Positions 40,598 to 50,471 of a DNA stretch of 64,000 nucleotides are shown piece by piece. Numbering within the stretch: the stretch's first letter is position 1; every line of letters starts with the position of its first letter. The stretch lies in contig JAOQAD010000016.1 of NCBI GenBank assembly GCA_025963775.1, positions 65,741-129,740 of the forward strand, in the 5' to 3' direction. A program made the position numbers and the translations under genes. Origin of the DNA: Bacteroidota bacterium (GTDB lineage: Bacteria > Bacteroidota > Bacteroidia > 2-12-FULL-35-15). The notes beneath the pieces are model-generated. The model was not told the DNA's origin. It did no database searches and worked only from the letters and a program-made list of their open reading frames with translations.

Positions 40598-42754
40598 TTA
40601 GTTCTGCGCAGCCTGTTGTTGTTCAGGTTTTGGCAATAAAGCCTTGCGCGATAATTTGAACTTGCCTGTTTTCGGGTCAACACCGATCAGCTTCACCTGG
40701 ATCTTGTCTCCTTCTTTCAGCACGCCGTCCATTGATTCCAACCTGCGGTGCTCTACTTCAGAGATGTGTAATAATCCGTCTTTACCCGGCATGAACTCAA
40801 CGAATGCGCCGAATGCCATGATGGATTTTACTTTTCCTTCGTACACTTCGCCAACTTCCGGCTGGGCAACAATACCTTTGATCTTAGCGAGTACCGCGTT
40901 GATCGCATCAGCATTGTTTGCAACGATATCGATATGTCCCTGGTTGTTGATCTCTTCGATAACAATGGTAGCGCCTGTTTCACGCTGCATTTCCTGGATG
41001 ATCTTACCGCCGGGCCCGATTACCGCGCCGATGAATTCTTTAGGGATCACCATTTTCACGATGCGCGGAGCATGTGGCTTGTAGTCGGAACGTGTTTCAG
41101 AAATGGTTTTGGTCATTTCAGCAAGGATGTGTAAACGCCCTTTTTTCGCCTGTTCCAATGCTTCTGCCATTACTTCATAAGGAAGTCCGTCCACTTTTAA
41201 GTCCATCTGGCAGGCTGTGATCCCGTCTTTTGTGCCGGTCACTTTAAAGTCCATATCTCCCAAATGATCTTCATCTCCGAGGATATCGGAAAGGATCGCG
41301 TATTTGCCTTTGTCATCGGTGATCAGTCCCATTGCTATACCTGATACCGGTTTGGTGATCTTCACACCTGCATCCATCAGCGCAAGCGTACCTGCACAAA
41401 CTGTAGCCATGGAAGAAGAACCGTTTGATTCAAGGATATCGGAAACAACACGTACCGTGTATGGATTTTCCGGTGATAATACCTGTTTCAGTGCACGCTC
41501 AGCCAGGTTACCGTGGCCTACTTCACGCCTTCCCGGTCCGCGGTTTGGTTTTACCTCGCCTGTGGAGAATGCCGGGAAATTGTAGTGCAGCATAAAATTA
41601 TTTGATCCCTGGAACAAAGCCCTGTCAATTGACTGAAGGTCTAATTTTGTTCCGAGTGTAACAGATGTTAACGATTGTGTTTCACCGCGTGTGAAGATCG
41701 CAGAACCGTGTGCAGATGGCAAGTAACCGATCTCGCTCCAGATAGGGCGGATCTGGTCTGTTTTACGGCCATCCAGACGTGCTCTCTCATCCAGTACAAA
41801 ACGGCGAACCGCATCGTACTCCACTTCATGGTAGTATTTTTTTACAAGCGATGTGCTGATCGTTGCTTTTTCTTCTTCAGGCAATGAATCGATGAATTCG
41901 GTTACCACAGCTTTGAAGGCAGCGCCACGCTCTTTTTTGTTCGGGTTTTGTGATTTTGCAACCGCGTATGCTTTGTCGTAAAGCGCTTTGTGAACGCGTT
42001 CACGCAGCTCAGCATCGTTTGTTTCGTGGTTGTATTCACGCTTCACGATCTTTGCGCCTCTTGCAGCTTCCACTTTCGCAACAAGCTCGTTGATGGCATT
42101 GATCTGTAATTTAATAGCTTCGTGTGCAAATTTGATCGCTTCCAGCATTTCTGCTTCAGAAACTTCCTTCATTTCGCCTTCCACCATCATGATGTCTTTT
42201 GCGTTTGCAGCAACGATCATGTCAAGTGTTGATTTCGACTGCTCTTCTACTGTAGGATTAACCTTCAGCTTGCCGTCTATTTTAGAAACACGTACTTCAG
42301 ATACCGGGCCGTCAAACGGGATATCGGAAACAGAGATTGCAGCAGATGCAGCTAAGCAGGCCAGTGCATCAGGCGATGCATTTTTATCCCCGGAAATAAG
42401 GGAGATCATAACTTGTGTATCGGAGTGGTAATCAGCAGGGAAGAGCGGGCGTAATGCACGGTCAACAAGGCGGCTGATCAATATTTCGTAATCATTTAAA
42501 CGTGCTTCGCGTTTGAAGAATCCTCCCGGGAAACGTCCTGCGGAAGCAAATTTTTCCTGGTAATCTACGGATAGGGGAAGGAAGTCTGTTCCTTCTTTTG
42601 CGTCTTTGTTTGATACAACAGTTGCAAGCAACATGGTATCACCCATTTTAACAACCACCGAACCATCGGCCTGTTTCGCTAATTTTCCTGTTTCTAATGT
42701 AACTGAGCGACCATCGCCTAATTCAAATGTGTGTGTAATTCCAATTTGTGACAT
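40598..42754 (-). CDS. pnp: Polyribonucleotide nucleotidyltransferase (PNPase)
   Basis: The 718-residue protein has two RNase PH domains ([35 protein letters not shown] and [13 protein letters not shown] motifs), a linking alpha domain, a KH domain ([21 protein letters not shown]) and an S1 domain ([32 protein letters not shown]). It degrades RNA from the 3' end with phosphate. The usual partner rpsO lies directly upstream on the same strand, with a terminator between the two that may set their ratio. Confidence 0.98.
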   Translation of the reverse strand: MSQIGITHTFELGDGRSVTLETGKLAKQADGSVVVKMGDTMLLATVVSNKDAKEGTDFLPLSVDYQEKFASAGRFPGGFFKREARLNDYEILISRLVDRALRPLFPADYHSDTQVMISLISGDKNASPDALACLAASAAISVSDIPFDGPVSEVRVSKIDGKLKVNPTVEEQSKSTLDMIVAANAKDIMMVEGEMKEVSEAEMLEAIKFAHEAIKLQINAINELVAKVEAARGAKIVKREYNHETNDAELRERVHKALYDKAYAVAKSQNPNKKERGAAFKAVVTEFIDSLPEEEKATISTSLVKKYYHEVEYDAVRRFVLDERARLDGRKTDQIRPIWSEIGYLPSAHGSAIFTRGETQSLTSVTLGTKLDLQSIDRALFQGSNNFMLHYNFPAFSTGEVKPNRGPGRREVGHGNLAERALKQVLSPENPYTVRVVSDILESNGSSSMATVCAGTLALMDAGVKITKPVSGIAMGLITDDKGKYAILSDILGDEDHLGDMDFKVTGTKDGITACQMDLKVDGLPYEVMAEALEQAKKGRLHILAEMTKTISETRSDYKPHAPRIVKMVIPKEFIGAVIGPGGKIIQEMQRETGATIVIEEINNQGHIDIVANNADAINAVLAKIKGIVAQPEVGEVYEGKVKSIMAFGAFVEFMPGKDGLLHISEVEHRRLESMDGVLKEGDKIQVKLIGVDPKTGKFKLSRKALLPKPEQQQAAQN

Positions 42755-42831
42755 GTTTTTTTGTTTTTTAATTTATTGTTTTCTTGACCTCTTTTAACTT
42801 ATTTATTTCAAAACCCTGTAATTATAAAATG

Positions 42832-42862
42832 CAAAAAGCATCCCGGGGTTGCCCGGAATGCC
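42832..42862 (-). terminator. Terminator or attenuator between rpsO and pnp
   Basis: On the minus strand GCATTCCGGG and CCCGGGATGC form a perfect 10-pair stem around CAAC, followed by TTTTTG. It lies 30 bases after the rpsO stop codon. Confidence 0.88.
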
Positions 42863-42891
42863 TTGAAGTACTATCTATTTGATCATTAAGA

Positions 42892-43161
42892 TTATTTTCT
42901 TAGATCTAATTTTTTAACTACTGCGCGGTATCTTTCGATATCTGTTTTCTTCAGGTAGTCAAGTAAGCTGCGTCTTTTACCAACTAAGTTCAAAAGTGCA
43001 CGCTGTGTACCGAAATCTTTTTTATTGGATTGCAGGTGGCTTGTCAAATGCAGGATCCTGTGGGAAAACAAAGCGATCTGGCCTTCAGAAGAACCAGTGT
43101 CTTTTTCTGATTTGCCGTGTTTTTTGAAAATGTCTTTCTTAATTTCTGATGTTAAATACAT
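42892..43161 (-). CDS. rpsO: 30S ribosomal protein S15
   Basis: The 89-residue protein shows GSSEGQIALFSHRILHLTSHLQ, KDFGTQRALLNLVGKRRSLLDYL and RYRAVVKKLDLRK, the standard S15 helices that bind 16S rRNA. It is full-length. A strong Bacteroidota promoter is 35 bases upstream and pnp lies downstream. Confidence 0.98.
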   Translation of the reverse strand: MYLTSEIKKDIFKKHGKSEKDTGSSEGQIALFSHRILHLTSHLQSNKKDFGTQRALLNLVGKRRSLLDYLKKTDIERYRAVVKKLDLRK

Positions 43162-43196
43162 TGTATCTCGTCTTTTAATTTTTTAAATTCGGATTG

Positions 43197-43226
43197 CAAA
43201 GATACAAATTTTCATATAAACTCCAA
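43197..43226 (-). promoter_or_regulatory. Strong Bacteroidota-type promoter of rpsO
   Basis: On the minus strand TTG (43226-43224) and TATCTTTG (43204-43197) are 19 bases apart, a full match to TTG-N17-23-TAnnTTTG. The start codon follows about 35 bases later. Confidence 0.78.
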
Positions 43227-43274
43227 TTATTTGAACAATTTTTATTAATAGCCACCGGAATGCTTTAAGGCGGT

Positions 43275-43341
43275 ACGTCATTGCGAGCGATAGCAATCTC
43301 ACCTTATGGGCAGATTGCTTCGCTATCGCTCGCAATGACGT
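43275..43341. repeat. Dispersed inverted repeat, family C
   Basis: The left arm ACGTCATTGCGAGCGATAGC with AATCT faces the right arm AGATTGCTTCGCTATCGCTC with GCAATGACGT. The arms differ by a few bases (GAAG) only. It lies 16 bases downstream of the outer-membrane lipoprotein gene, where it could act as a terminator-like hairpin. Confidence 0.88.
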
Positions 43342-43356
43342 TTATGAAGCTTGATC

Positions 43357-44103
43357 TTATTTCCTCTTTACCGGCTTGTTGTACCACCTTGCAATGTCCA
43401 GCACTATCCCAAGGCTGCCAAACATCGACTGGTACCTGAGGTTGCCGCCTCCCAGCTTCATGGTAAGCCCGTACTGCCCCTGGAGCTTTAAATATTTGTA
43501 CCCCAGGCGAACTGTAAAAGCAGGTTCTGCAAAGGTATAAAAACCGTTGAGGATCCTGCCTTTGTCGAGGTAATCCCCCGACAGCTCATCTTCCCCAAAG
43601 CCGGTGGAGGAAAAGCGCGTGTATTTTACAAAAGTGAAGCGCGGGGTAAAGGCTGCATCGAAATACTTGTTGCTGTAGCCGATGCCGGGCTGGATGAATG
43701 CCCTTGCGCCCTTTGCACTAAATGAATTGGTGATTTCGGCGTTATCGCTGTTGGTATAGGTTACTTTTTTACTGACCGAACCCATCCCGCCTCCAACATA
43801 GGTTTCAAACACCAGGTTGTTTTTCAGCGGGCTGAAATACCCGAAGCCGAGCTCTCCCATATGTCCTGAATGTGAATAGTATTCCTTCCCTTCGTAGGTT
43901 TTATAGAACCCGTTGGCAATGATCCCCACATGATCGGTCACTGCCACCGCCAGCTGGAGGTTGCTTTCGTCAAGGCTGGCTTTTATTTCACCTTTCTCTT
44001 TTAATAAGGGTGCGTTTACCGTATTCGGTACGTACATATTGGTGCTGCAGGAAGAGAACAGTCCGGCTGCCACAATGCTCATAACAAGATAGCGTGTTTT
44101 CAT
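43357..44103 (-). CDS. Outer-membrane lipoprotein of unknown function, paralogue of 44273
   Basis: The 248-residue product has a lipoprotein signal ending AAGLFSSC (Cys19). The mature chain begins STNMYVPNTVNAPLLKEKGE and then has many alternating strands with Gly and aromatic residues (GIIANGFYKTYEG, MGELGFGYFSPL, NLVFETYVGGGMG). This suggests a small beta-barrel in the outer membrane. The same layout is present in the product at 44273, about half identical by eye, so this is a tandem duplication. The function is unknown. Confidence 0.78.
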   Translation of the reverse strand: MKTRYLVMSIVAAGLFSSCSTNMYVPNTVNAPLLKEKGEIKASLDESNLQLAVAVTDHVGIIANGFYKTYEGKEYYSHSGHMGELGFGYFSPLKNNLVFETYVGGGMGSVSKKVTYTNSDNAEITNSFSAKGARAFIQPGIGYSNKYFDAAFTPRFTFVKYTRFSSTGFGEDELSGDYLDKGRILNGFYTFAEPAFTVRLGYKYLKLQGQYGLTMKLGGGNLRYQSMFGSLGIVLDIARWYNKPVKRK

Positions 44104-44272
44104 AAGGATTGAATTTTAGTTCAATCTTATAATTTACCAACTGTATGCCAGTAAAGGGTTGTAGAGGTCGATAGGATCGTTTGCTGATCCGAAATGATAA
44201 ATTTTGTCGCTGGAAAAACGCTTTTTGAGGCTGACTAAAATACTGTACCTGTGGAATTTTAGCCTGAGATCG

Positions 44273-45022
44273 TTATTTTGTCCCAGGTTCCTGCCGCGGC
44301 CCTTTGTACCACCTCGCAATATCGATCACCAGGCCAATGCTTGCAAAGTTGGCGCTGTGCTTAATATTTCTCGGGCTCAGGTTCATGGTAAGCCCGTATT
44401 GTGCCTGCACTTTCACGAATTTATAGCCAGCCCTCAGGGTAAGTGCCGGCTCCGCAAAGGTGTAGATCCCGGTGGTCAGGCGGTTGTTCTCGAGGTAATC
44501 TTCCGCCAGCTGGGCTTCCGAATAGCCGTAGGAGCTGAAATGGGTGTATTTTACAAACGATAATCTCGGGGTAAATGCAAGGTCTAAAAAGCGCCCGCAG
44601 TAGCCGATGCTTGGCTGCAGGAAGGCTTTGGTGCCCTGCGCCGAAAAGGAGGCCCAGTACACGCTGTTGTCGCCGGCTGTGAAGGTCTGCTTTTTATCAA
44701 TGGTGCCAATTCCAAGCCCTGTGTAGGTCTCAAACACAAGGTTGTTCCTGAAAGGTTTGTAATAACCAAAGCCGGCTTCGGCAAGATTTCCCTCATGCAC
44801 ATAATTATCATTGCTCTCATGCGATTTGTAGAATCCGTTCGCCATCACTCCCCAGTGTTTGCCCACCGCTACCGCGATCTGCGCATCGTTCTGGTCGACA
44901 TTGATCTTCACCTCGCCCTTTTCCTTCAGGAGCGGAACGTTAACGGTGTTCGATACATACATGGTGGTGGAGCAGGAGCTAAGCAGGGTAATTAAAGCGG
45001 AAGGTATAAGAAGGTATTTCAT
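44273..45022 (-). CDS. Outer-membrane lipoprotein of unknown function, paralogue of 43357
   Basis: I place the start at 45022 (MKYLLIPSAL); a longer frame adds 16 non-signal residues. The 249-residue product has a signal ending LITLLSSC, STTMYVSNTVNVPLLKEKGE after it, then barrel-like strands matching the neighbour (GVMANGFYKSHES, EAGFGYYKPFRNNLVFETYTG). The C-terminus ends VIDIARWYKGPRQEPGTK. The two paralogues are separated by 169 bases with no clear promoter. The function is unknown. Confidence 0.78.
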   Translation of the reverse strand: MKYLLIPSALITLLSSCSTTMYVSNTVNVPLLKEKGEVKINVDQNDAQIAVAVGKHWGVMANGFYKSHESNDNYVHEGNLAEAGFGYYKPFRNNLVFETYTGLGIGTIDKKQTFTAGDNSVYWASFSAQGTKAFLQPSIGYCGRFLDLAFTPRLSFVKYTHFSSYGYSEAQLAEDYLENNRLTTGIYTFAEPALTLRAGYKFVKVQAQYGLTMNLSPRNIKHSANFASIGLVIDIARWYKGPRQEPGTK

Positions 45023-45646
45023 TTTTATTTCAAATTGATTTTGATTCAATTGAAATGAGTACAAGTTCATGCCATTGCGAAATACGAATCTTTACGAATT
45101 TACGAAATACGAATGTTGTGAATCGCGGACGTCATTGCGTGGAGGTACGACGAAGTAATCTCTTGTACGGATCGCGAATTTTTACGAATTTACGAATTAG
45201 GAATCTGTGTGCGGTCATTTCGAGTTCGACCGAAGGGAGAGTATCGAGAAGTGTGTGAGCTTGTTCTCGATATGCTCGTGCCTCGCTACTCGAACTGACG
45301 CTAATAAAATCCAGTCATAGAAACATTTACGAATTTACGGATGCATACGAATATTGGGAATCGAGAGGTCATTGCGTGGAGGTACGACGACGTAATCTCT
45401 TGTACGGATCGCGAATCTTTACGAATTTACGAATTAGGAATCTTGTGTGCGGTCATTTCGAGTTCGACCGAAGGGAGAGTATCTGGAATTGGATAAGCTT
45501 GTTCTCGATATGCTCGTGCCTCGCTACTCGAACTGACGCTAATAAAATCCAGTCATAGAAACATTTACGAATTTACGGATGCATACGAATATTGGGAATC
45601 GGAGAGGTCATTGCGAGGAGGTACGACGAAGCAATCTCACTTCTCC
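45023..45646. repeat. Tandem array of a 237-239-base composite repeat
   Basis: Copy 1 (45131-45367), copy 2 (45368-45606) and the start of copy 3 (45607-45641) each open GTCATTGCG with GAGGTACGACGA. They continue through GTACGGATCGCGAAT, ACGAATTTACGAATTAGG, a full family B inverted repeat (about 45217-45302 and 45449-45541) and ATGCATACGAATATTGGGAATCG. Copies 1 and 2 are nearly identical, so the duplication is recent. The region before 45131 is ACGAAT-rich. There is no gene and no CRISPR-like spacer variation. Confidence 0.92.
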
Positions 45647-46498
45647 TTAATTCTTCAGCATCTTCAGGAGCTGCGCCAGTTTGGTTTTCAGCTCTTTCCT
45701 GTTCACGATCTTATCCAGGAAGCCGTGCTCAAGCACAAACTCAGAGGTCTGGAAGCCTTTCGGAAGGTCTTTTCCAATGGTTTCCTTTACAACGCGTGGC
45801 CCTGCAAAGCCGATCAAAGCGCCCGGCTCGGCAATGTTCAGGTCGCCCAGCATGGCATAGGATGCTGTAACACCGCCCGTTGTCGGGTCGGTCAAGAAGG
45901 AGATATAAGGTACTTTTGCTTCAGCCATCCGCGAAAGCTTGGCGGAAGTTTTTGCCATCTGCATTAAGGAGAATGCTGCTTCCATCATCCGGGCGCCGCC
46001 GGATTTGGAGATGATCATCAAAGGAACTTTGTGTTTAAGGCAGTAATCAATGGCACGGGAGATCTTTTCACCTACCACGGAGCCCATCGAGCCACCGATA
46101 AAGCTGAAATCCATACAAGCCACCATCAGCTCTTCGCCTTCCACTTTTCCATGAGCGGTGCGGATCGCGTCTTTCAGGCTGGTCTTTTTTATGGTATCCA
46201 CCAAACGGTCGGTGTATTTTTTTGTATCGGTAAAGTCCAGTGGATCGCCTGCGATGAGGTTCTCGTTGATCTCGGTAAATTGATTGTCATCGAAAATGAT
46301 CTCGAAATATTCGGCAGATCCGATCTTTTCGTGGTACTGGCATTCTTCATTGGTGCAGACATAATTATTGGCTGCATGCTCGTTGGACGGAGATATTTTT
46401 TTACACTTCGGGCATTTGTACCAAAGGCCTTCAGGTGTTTCTTTCTTATCTTTAGTAGAAGTGGTGATCCCTTCTTTAATACGTTTAAACCAACTCAT
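45647..46498 (-). CDS. accD: Acetyl-CoA carboxylase carboxyltransferase subunit beta
   Basis: The 283-residue protein has a four-Cys zinc finger near residues 28-53 (YKCPKCKKI and VCTNEEC) and then the crotonase-like carboxyltransferase core with [40 protein letters not shown] and [14 protein letters not shown]. It makes malonyl-CoA with AccA. Malonyl-CoA is the extender for both fatty acids and the flexirubin polyketide chains made in this window. The gene stands alone, with a tandem repeat array directly downstream. Confidence 0.97.
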   Translation of the reverse strand: MSWFKRIKEGITTSTKDKKETPEGLWYKCPKCKKISPSNEHAANNYVCTNEECQYHEKIGSAEYFEIIFDDNQFTEINENLIAGDPLDFTDTKKYTDRLVDTIKKTSLKDAIRTAHGKVEGEELMVACMDFSFIGGSMGSVVGEKISRAIDYCLKHKVPLMIISKSGGARMMEAAFSLMQMAKTSAKLSRMAEAKVPYISFLTDPTTGGVTASYAMLGDLNIAEPGALIGFAGPRVVKETIGKDLPKGFQTSEFVLEHGFLDKIVNRKELKTKLAQLLKMLKN

Positions 46499-46751
46499 GT
46501 TATCTGCGAATTACTAATCTTTTACTAATCTACGAATTACGAATCTGTACTAATCTGCTAATTACGAATTGTTGTCATCCCGAGCCTGCCCGAGGGATCT
46601 TATTCCAAAACCCTACTGATTACTAATTTTTTACTAATCTACTAATTACGAATTTGTACGAATGTACCAATCTGTGTGCTGGTCATCCTGAACTTGTTTC
46701 AGGATCTGCGCGTAAGCTTAACCAACGAATTAAAATCGCTTGATCTGTTCA

Positions 46752-47810
46752 CTACGCAATTGTAATCGTCTTATCCAAATACACATCCTGGATCATGTTC
46801 AGCAATTCCACGCCTTCTTTCATTGGCTTCTGGAATGCCTTACGCCCGGAGATCAAACCCTGTCCGCCGGCACGCTTGTTCACCACCGCAGTGGTCGCAG
46901 CTTCCGCCATATCCGAAGCGCCTTTTGATTCGCCGCCGGAATTGATCAGCCCGAAGCGCCCCATGTAGCAATTCGCCACCTGGTAACGGCAAAGGTCGAT
47001 CGGGTGCTCAGTGGTTAATTCAGAATATACTTTCGGATGTGTCTTACCGAAATTGATGGCGTTGTAACCGCCGTTCTTATCCGACATCTTCTGCTTGATG
47101 ATATCCGCCTGGATGGTTACCCCGAGGTGATTTGCCTGTGAGGAAAGATCCGCAGCGGTATGGTAATCCACGCCGTCTTTTTTAAAGGCATTGTTGCGGG
47201 TATAGCACCAGAGGATGGTTGCCATTCCCAGCTCGTGAGCGCGTTCAAATGCCTGTGCCACTTCCACAATCTGGCGGCCCGATTCAGCCGATCCGAAATA
47301 AATAGTAGCGCCCACTGCAACTGCTCCCATGTTCCATGCTTCCTCTACAGAGCCGAACATGATCTGGTCAAACTTGTTCGGGTAGCTTAAAAACTCGTTA
47401 TGGTTGATCTTAACAATGAAAGGGATCTTGTGTGCGTATTTGCGGGAAACGGATGCCAGCACGCCGTAGGTGGATGCAACTGCATTGCAGCCGCCCTCGA
47501 TGGCCAGCTTCACAATGTTCTCCGAATCGAAATACATCGGGTTAGGGGCAAAGGATGCGCCTGCGCTGTGCTCAATTCCCTGGTCAACAGGCAGGATGCT
47601 CATGTAGCCGGTATTTGCCAGGCGGCCTGTTCCGTACAATTGCTGCAGGCTGCGAAGCACCTGCGGATTGCGGTTAGATCCCGCGAAAGAGCGCTCAACA
47701 AAATCAGCGCCCGGTAAATGGATATGTTCTTTTGAAATGGTCTTGCAGGTGTGATCTAATAAATTAGCGGCATTTGCACCCAGTAACTCTTCGATTTTTT
47801 TGTTTGCCAT
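46752..47810 (-). CDS. fbaB: Class I fructose-bisphosphate aldolase (DhnA/FbaB type)
   Basis: The 352-residue TIM-barrel aldolase has [17 protein letters not shown] near 65-83, [11 protein letters not shown] with a Lys, and [10 protein letters not shown], where the Schiff-base Lys is expected. [11 protein letters not shown] near 285 is the phosphate-binding loop. It cleaves or forms fructose-1,6-bisphosphate. It belongs to the class I group typical of archaea and several bacteria, not the FbaA class II type. The spacer before accD (46499-46751) contains ACGAAT tracts and half repeats. Confidence 0.95.
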   Translation of the reverse strand: MANKKIEELLGANAANLLDHTCKTISKEHIHLPGADFVERSFAGSNRNPQVLRSLQQLYGTGRLANTGYMSILPVDQGIEHSAGASFAPNPMYFDSENIVKLAIEGGCNAVASTYGVLASVSRKYAHKIPFIVKINHNEFLSYPNKFDQIMFGSVEEAWNMGAVAVGATIYFGSAESGRQIVEVAQAFERAHELGMATILWCYTRNNAFKKDGVDYHTAADLSSQANHLGVTIQADIIKQKMSDKNGGYNAINFGKTHPKVYSELTTEHPIDLCRYQVANCYMGRFGLINSGGESKGASDMAEAATTAVVNKRAGGQGLISGRKAFQKPMKEGVELLNMIQDVYLDKTITIA

Positions 47811-47871
47811 CGCGTTTTCTTATTTTGATAAATTTTCAGCGGTTAAACCAGCCGCTCTTTTTTACGGATGG

Positions 47872-47879
47872 CAAAGCTA
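47872..47879 (-). promoter_or_regulatory. Putative -7 promoter element before fbaB
   Basis: The minus-strand octamer TAGCTTTG matches TAnnTTTG, 62 bases before the start. The leader contains an AGCGGCTGG/TTTAACCGCT hairpin (about 47838-47856) of unknown role. Confidence 0.45.
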
Positions 47880-47928
47880 ATAAAAAATCCATGATTTGCG
47901 AATCATTTTTTTTCAGCGCGGGCAACCT

Positions 47929-50433
47929 TTAGAACGGGTAATTGATCCCGATATTGAACACCAGGAAGTTGTATTTCCGGTTGTTGTGAGTTACCTTGTA
48001 GTTGGCTTTCCAGGCGGGATCAAAGAGCTTCCCGATCACCCAGCGCTTTTCCTCCGGGAACTGCGGGTCGCGCACTTTTATTCCCATATCAAGCCGGAGG
48101 ACGAAGAAATTGAAATCCGCCCGCAGGCCAACGCCGGAGCCTACGGCAATTTCCTTGTAAAAGCGGTCGAACTCAAATTCTGCCCCGGGCTTGCTGGCAT
48201 TGCGCTGCCTCAGCCATACGTTGCCGGCATCCACGAAAAGGGCGCCGTTCAGCATCTTGAACATCTTGAACCTGTATTCCACATTTCCTTCCAGCTGCCC
48301 GTCGCCAAACTGGTCGAAGGAGAAGCTGCCGTCGTCTGCATAGGAGCCCGGGCCCAGCGTGCGCGACTGCCAGGCACGGATGCCGTTGGAACCGCCGCTG
48401 AAAAAGCTGCGCTCGAAGGGAAGTGAAGTGAAGTTCTTCAGCGGAACGCCAATGCCAGCAGCAACGCGGAACACTACCTTGTTGATCTCGTTCGCATTGA
48501 AATAATAGCGGTAATCGCCATCCACTCTCAGGTATTGGGAATACACTACATCCGCCAGTTTGTAGCGGCCCTGCTCGTCCATGCTGAAGGTGCCCGGACG
48601 GAAATAATTCACCGAATTGTACAGCCCGCGGAGAATGTTCCCGGATGATTCCGCGCTGGCCTTGAAGAAGGAGAAATTAACATCCTTGTTAAGGTCCTGC
48701 TCGTTGAATGTGAATGTATATACTGTGCTGGTTGACAAGTGATTGCTGAAACTATTTAAAGTATAAAGATCATGCACGTTCTCCTCGAGGTAATTCTTAA
48801 AAGTAGGGCTCAGGAACACTTTTACAAAGTTGATCACAAGCGGGTTGATGGTATGCCGCTTCTTGGTGCTTTCCTTCCAGGTATAGCCGAAAGAAAGGTT
48901 GGTTATGTAACGGGTGTAATCCGGCCGGCGCTGGTAGATCATGGAGCTGGTGAAAATGGTCTTCGGGTTCGCCTTTTTCGAGATCTGCACTTTGAACGGA
49001 AGGAGGAAGCGGGGAATGGTCACATTCAGTTCCGGGCCCAGCTCAATGGTGTTGAACTGGTTGGCTGCAGCAGTAAGGTTGGTGGTGCTCTCCGACGTAC
49101 CGAACACCTGCTGTGCGGCAACGCCTCCTTTTAAGCGCAGCTCAAGCACCTCAGCGCCTTTCAGCAGGTTCCTGTTCTGGAATACAATGCTGCTCGATAC
49201 GCCGAAGTTGCCGGATGTATTGGTGCCTTCCGTTTCAATGGTCAGCGATTGCTTGTAGATCGGGCTGAGCTGGATGTGGCAATCGAGGTAATCGCCGCCG
49301 GCAGCCTCAAAGGAAATGTTGATGGTCTTGAAGGCTTTCAGCTCCGACAGGCGTTTGTACGAATCGTCCACGTTGAGCAACTGGTATAATTCGCCCTTGC
49401 GGATAAAGATGGAGCCCAGCAATACGCGGGTCTTGTAGCGCAGCTTCGTGGTATGCAGAATGGTGTATTCCTCCACTTTCAGGGTGTCTTTCGGGTAATT
49501 GTCGTATTTCTTTGAAACGAAATCGGGCTCGATGTACACGTTGTTCACGTAATACCTGCGGTGCGGCGTTTCCACGATGGAATCGGAGGTTTCCGAATAC
49601 TTGCGGGCAAAGTTCTTGATCCCGATCGTTACGTTCACCTTTTTGTTCCCGATAGTGGTGTCGATCTCGTAATAGATGTATTCCTTCGTAAAGAAGAAAT
49701 ACCCGTTATTGTTCATCTCCGTGGTGATGCGCTCCCGTTCGGCCTGCAGCATGTCCACATCATAATTGTTTCCCTTCACGATCTTCCGGTTGGCCGTATC
49801 CGAAAGCACATAATAGGCAAGCTGCTCATCGGGAATGCGGTATTCCACATTGCTGAAGGTGTAAGGGTCAGCAGATTCAATGATGTAATAAACGTCCGCT
49901 TTCTTTCTTCCGCGGTAATGCACCGAATCCTTCACCGAGCTAATGAAATAGCCTTTGTTGTTGAGGAAGGATTTGACCTGCCTTGCTGATTTTTCAGCCA
50001 GCAGCGAATCATAGATCACCGGCGGCTCGCCGATGTTCAGCAGCCATTCCCCGAAAAGCTGGCGGTCGCTTTTCTTTGGCTTTTTTCCTTTTGCCACACG
50101 GCGGCTGTTCTTCCGCTCGATCTTTTTATCGTACATGATGCGCTTGCGCTTCACGCGTTCCTCATTCGCCTGGTTGTACAGCCAGAGGTGAAAGCGGAGG
50201 AACAAAAGGATCTTCCTGTTCGGCTTCTGCTTGATATAGCTTTCGATATCGCTGTTGTCCAGCTTCGTGTCTTTATTTACAATATGGTTCTTGTGGAGGA
50301 GGTGCTCGCCGCTCTTCAGCTTTTTGGCGGGATTACAGGCAAACAATAAAAAAGGCAGCAGGATAACCAGCAGGATGGATCGTATGTGGGAGCTTTGTTT
50401 TATCAATTTGCCGTTGCCGTTTTTAAGGGGCAC
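47929..50433 (-). CDS. tamL: TamL-type lipoprotein of the Omp85/BamA family
   Basis: The 834-residue product starts at a GTG; the nearest upstream ATG is closed by a stop after one codon. The signal ends LLPFLLFAC (lipobox Cys33). The first half contains POTRA-like repeats (ADVYYIIESADPYTF, VNVTIGIKNFARKY). The second half is the Omp85 barrel with FFSGGSNGIRAWQSRTLGPGS, GDGQLEGNVEYRF, VFVDAGNVW and a final GINYPF strand. TamL is the Bacteroidota lipoprotein version of TamA, acting with TamB in outer-membrane assembly. No tamB is adjacent here. Confidence 0.92.
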   Translation of the reverse strand: MPLKNGNGKLIKQSSHIRSILLVILLPFLLFACNPAKKLKSGEHLLHKNHIVNKDTKLDNSDIESYIKQKPNRKILLFLRFHLWLYNQANEERVKRKRIMYDKKIERKNSRRVAKGKKPKKSDRQLFGEWLLNIGEPPVIYDSLLAEKSARQVKSFLNNKGYFISSVKDSVHYRGRKKADVYYIIESADPYTFSNVEYRIPDEQLAYYVLSDTANRKIVKGNNYDVDMLQAERERITTEMNNNGYFFFTKEYIYYEIDTTIGNKKVNVTIGIKNFARKYSETSDSIVETPHRRYYVNNVYIEPDFVSKKYDNYPKDTLKVEEYTILHTTKLRYKTRVLLGSIFIRKGELYQLLNVDDSYKRLSELKAFKTINISFEAAGGDYLDCHIQLSPIYKQSLTIETEGTNTSGNFGVSSSIVFQNRNLLKGAEVLELRLKGGVAAQQVFGTSESTTNLTAAANQFNTIELGPELNVTIPRFLLPFKVQISKKANPKTIFTSSMIYQRRPDYTRYITNLSFGYTWKESTKKRHTINPLVINFVKVFLSPTFKNYLEENVHDLYTLNSFSNHLSTSTVYTFTFNEQDLNKDVNFSFFKASAESSGNILRGLYNSVNYFRPGTFSMDEQGRYKLADVVYSQYLRVDGDYRYYFNANEINKVVFRVAAGIGVPLKNFTSLPFERSFFSGGSNGIRAWQSRTLGPGSYADDGSFSFDQFGDGQLEGNVEYRFKMFKMLNGALFVDAGNVWLRQRNASKPGAEFEFDRFYKEIAVGSGVGLRADFNFFVLRLDMGIKVRDPQFPEEKRWVIGKLFDPAWKANYKVTHNNRKYNFLVFNIGINYPF

Positions 50434-50441
50434 TAAATTAG

Positions 50442-50449
50442 TACATTTG
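50442..50449 (+). promoter_or_regulatory. Putative -7 promoter element before the TrmH-family gene
   Basis: TACATTTG matches TAnnTTTG, 22 bases before the ATG at 50472. The nearest upstream TTG is 25 bases away, slightly beyond the usual spacing. Confidence 0.5.
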
Positions 50450-50471
50450 TCGAAATAAAATCCAATTTAAG

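Noticed and set aside
45055-45558. Two plus-strand frames of 60-67 codons with similar protein text
   Set aside because: They are translations of the 238-base tandem repeat, not genes.
45131-45641. Possible CRISPR array
   Set aside because: The units are 237-239 bases, nearly identical throughout, with no short repeat plus variable spacer pattern and no cas genes.
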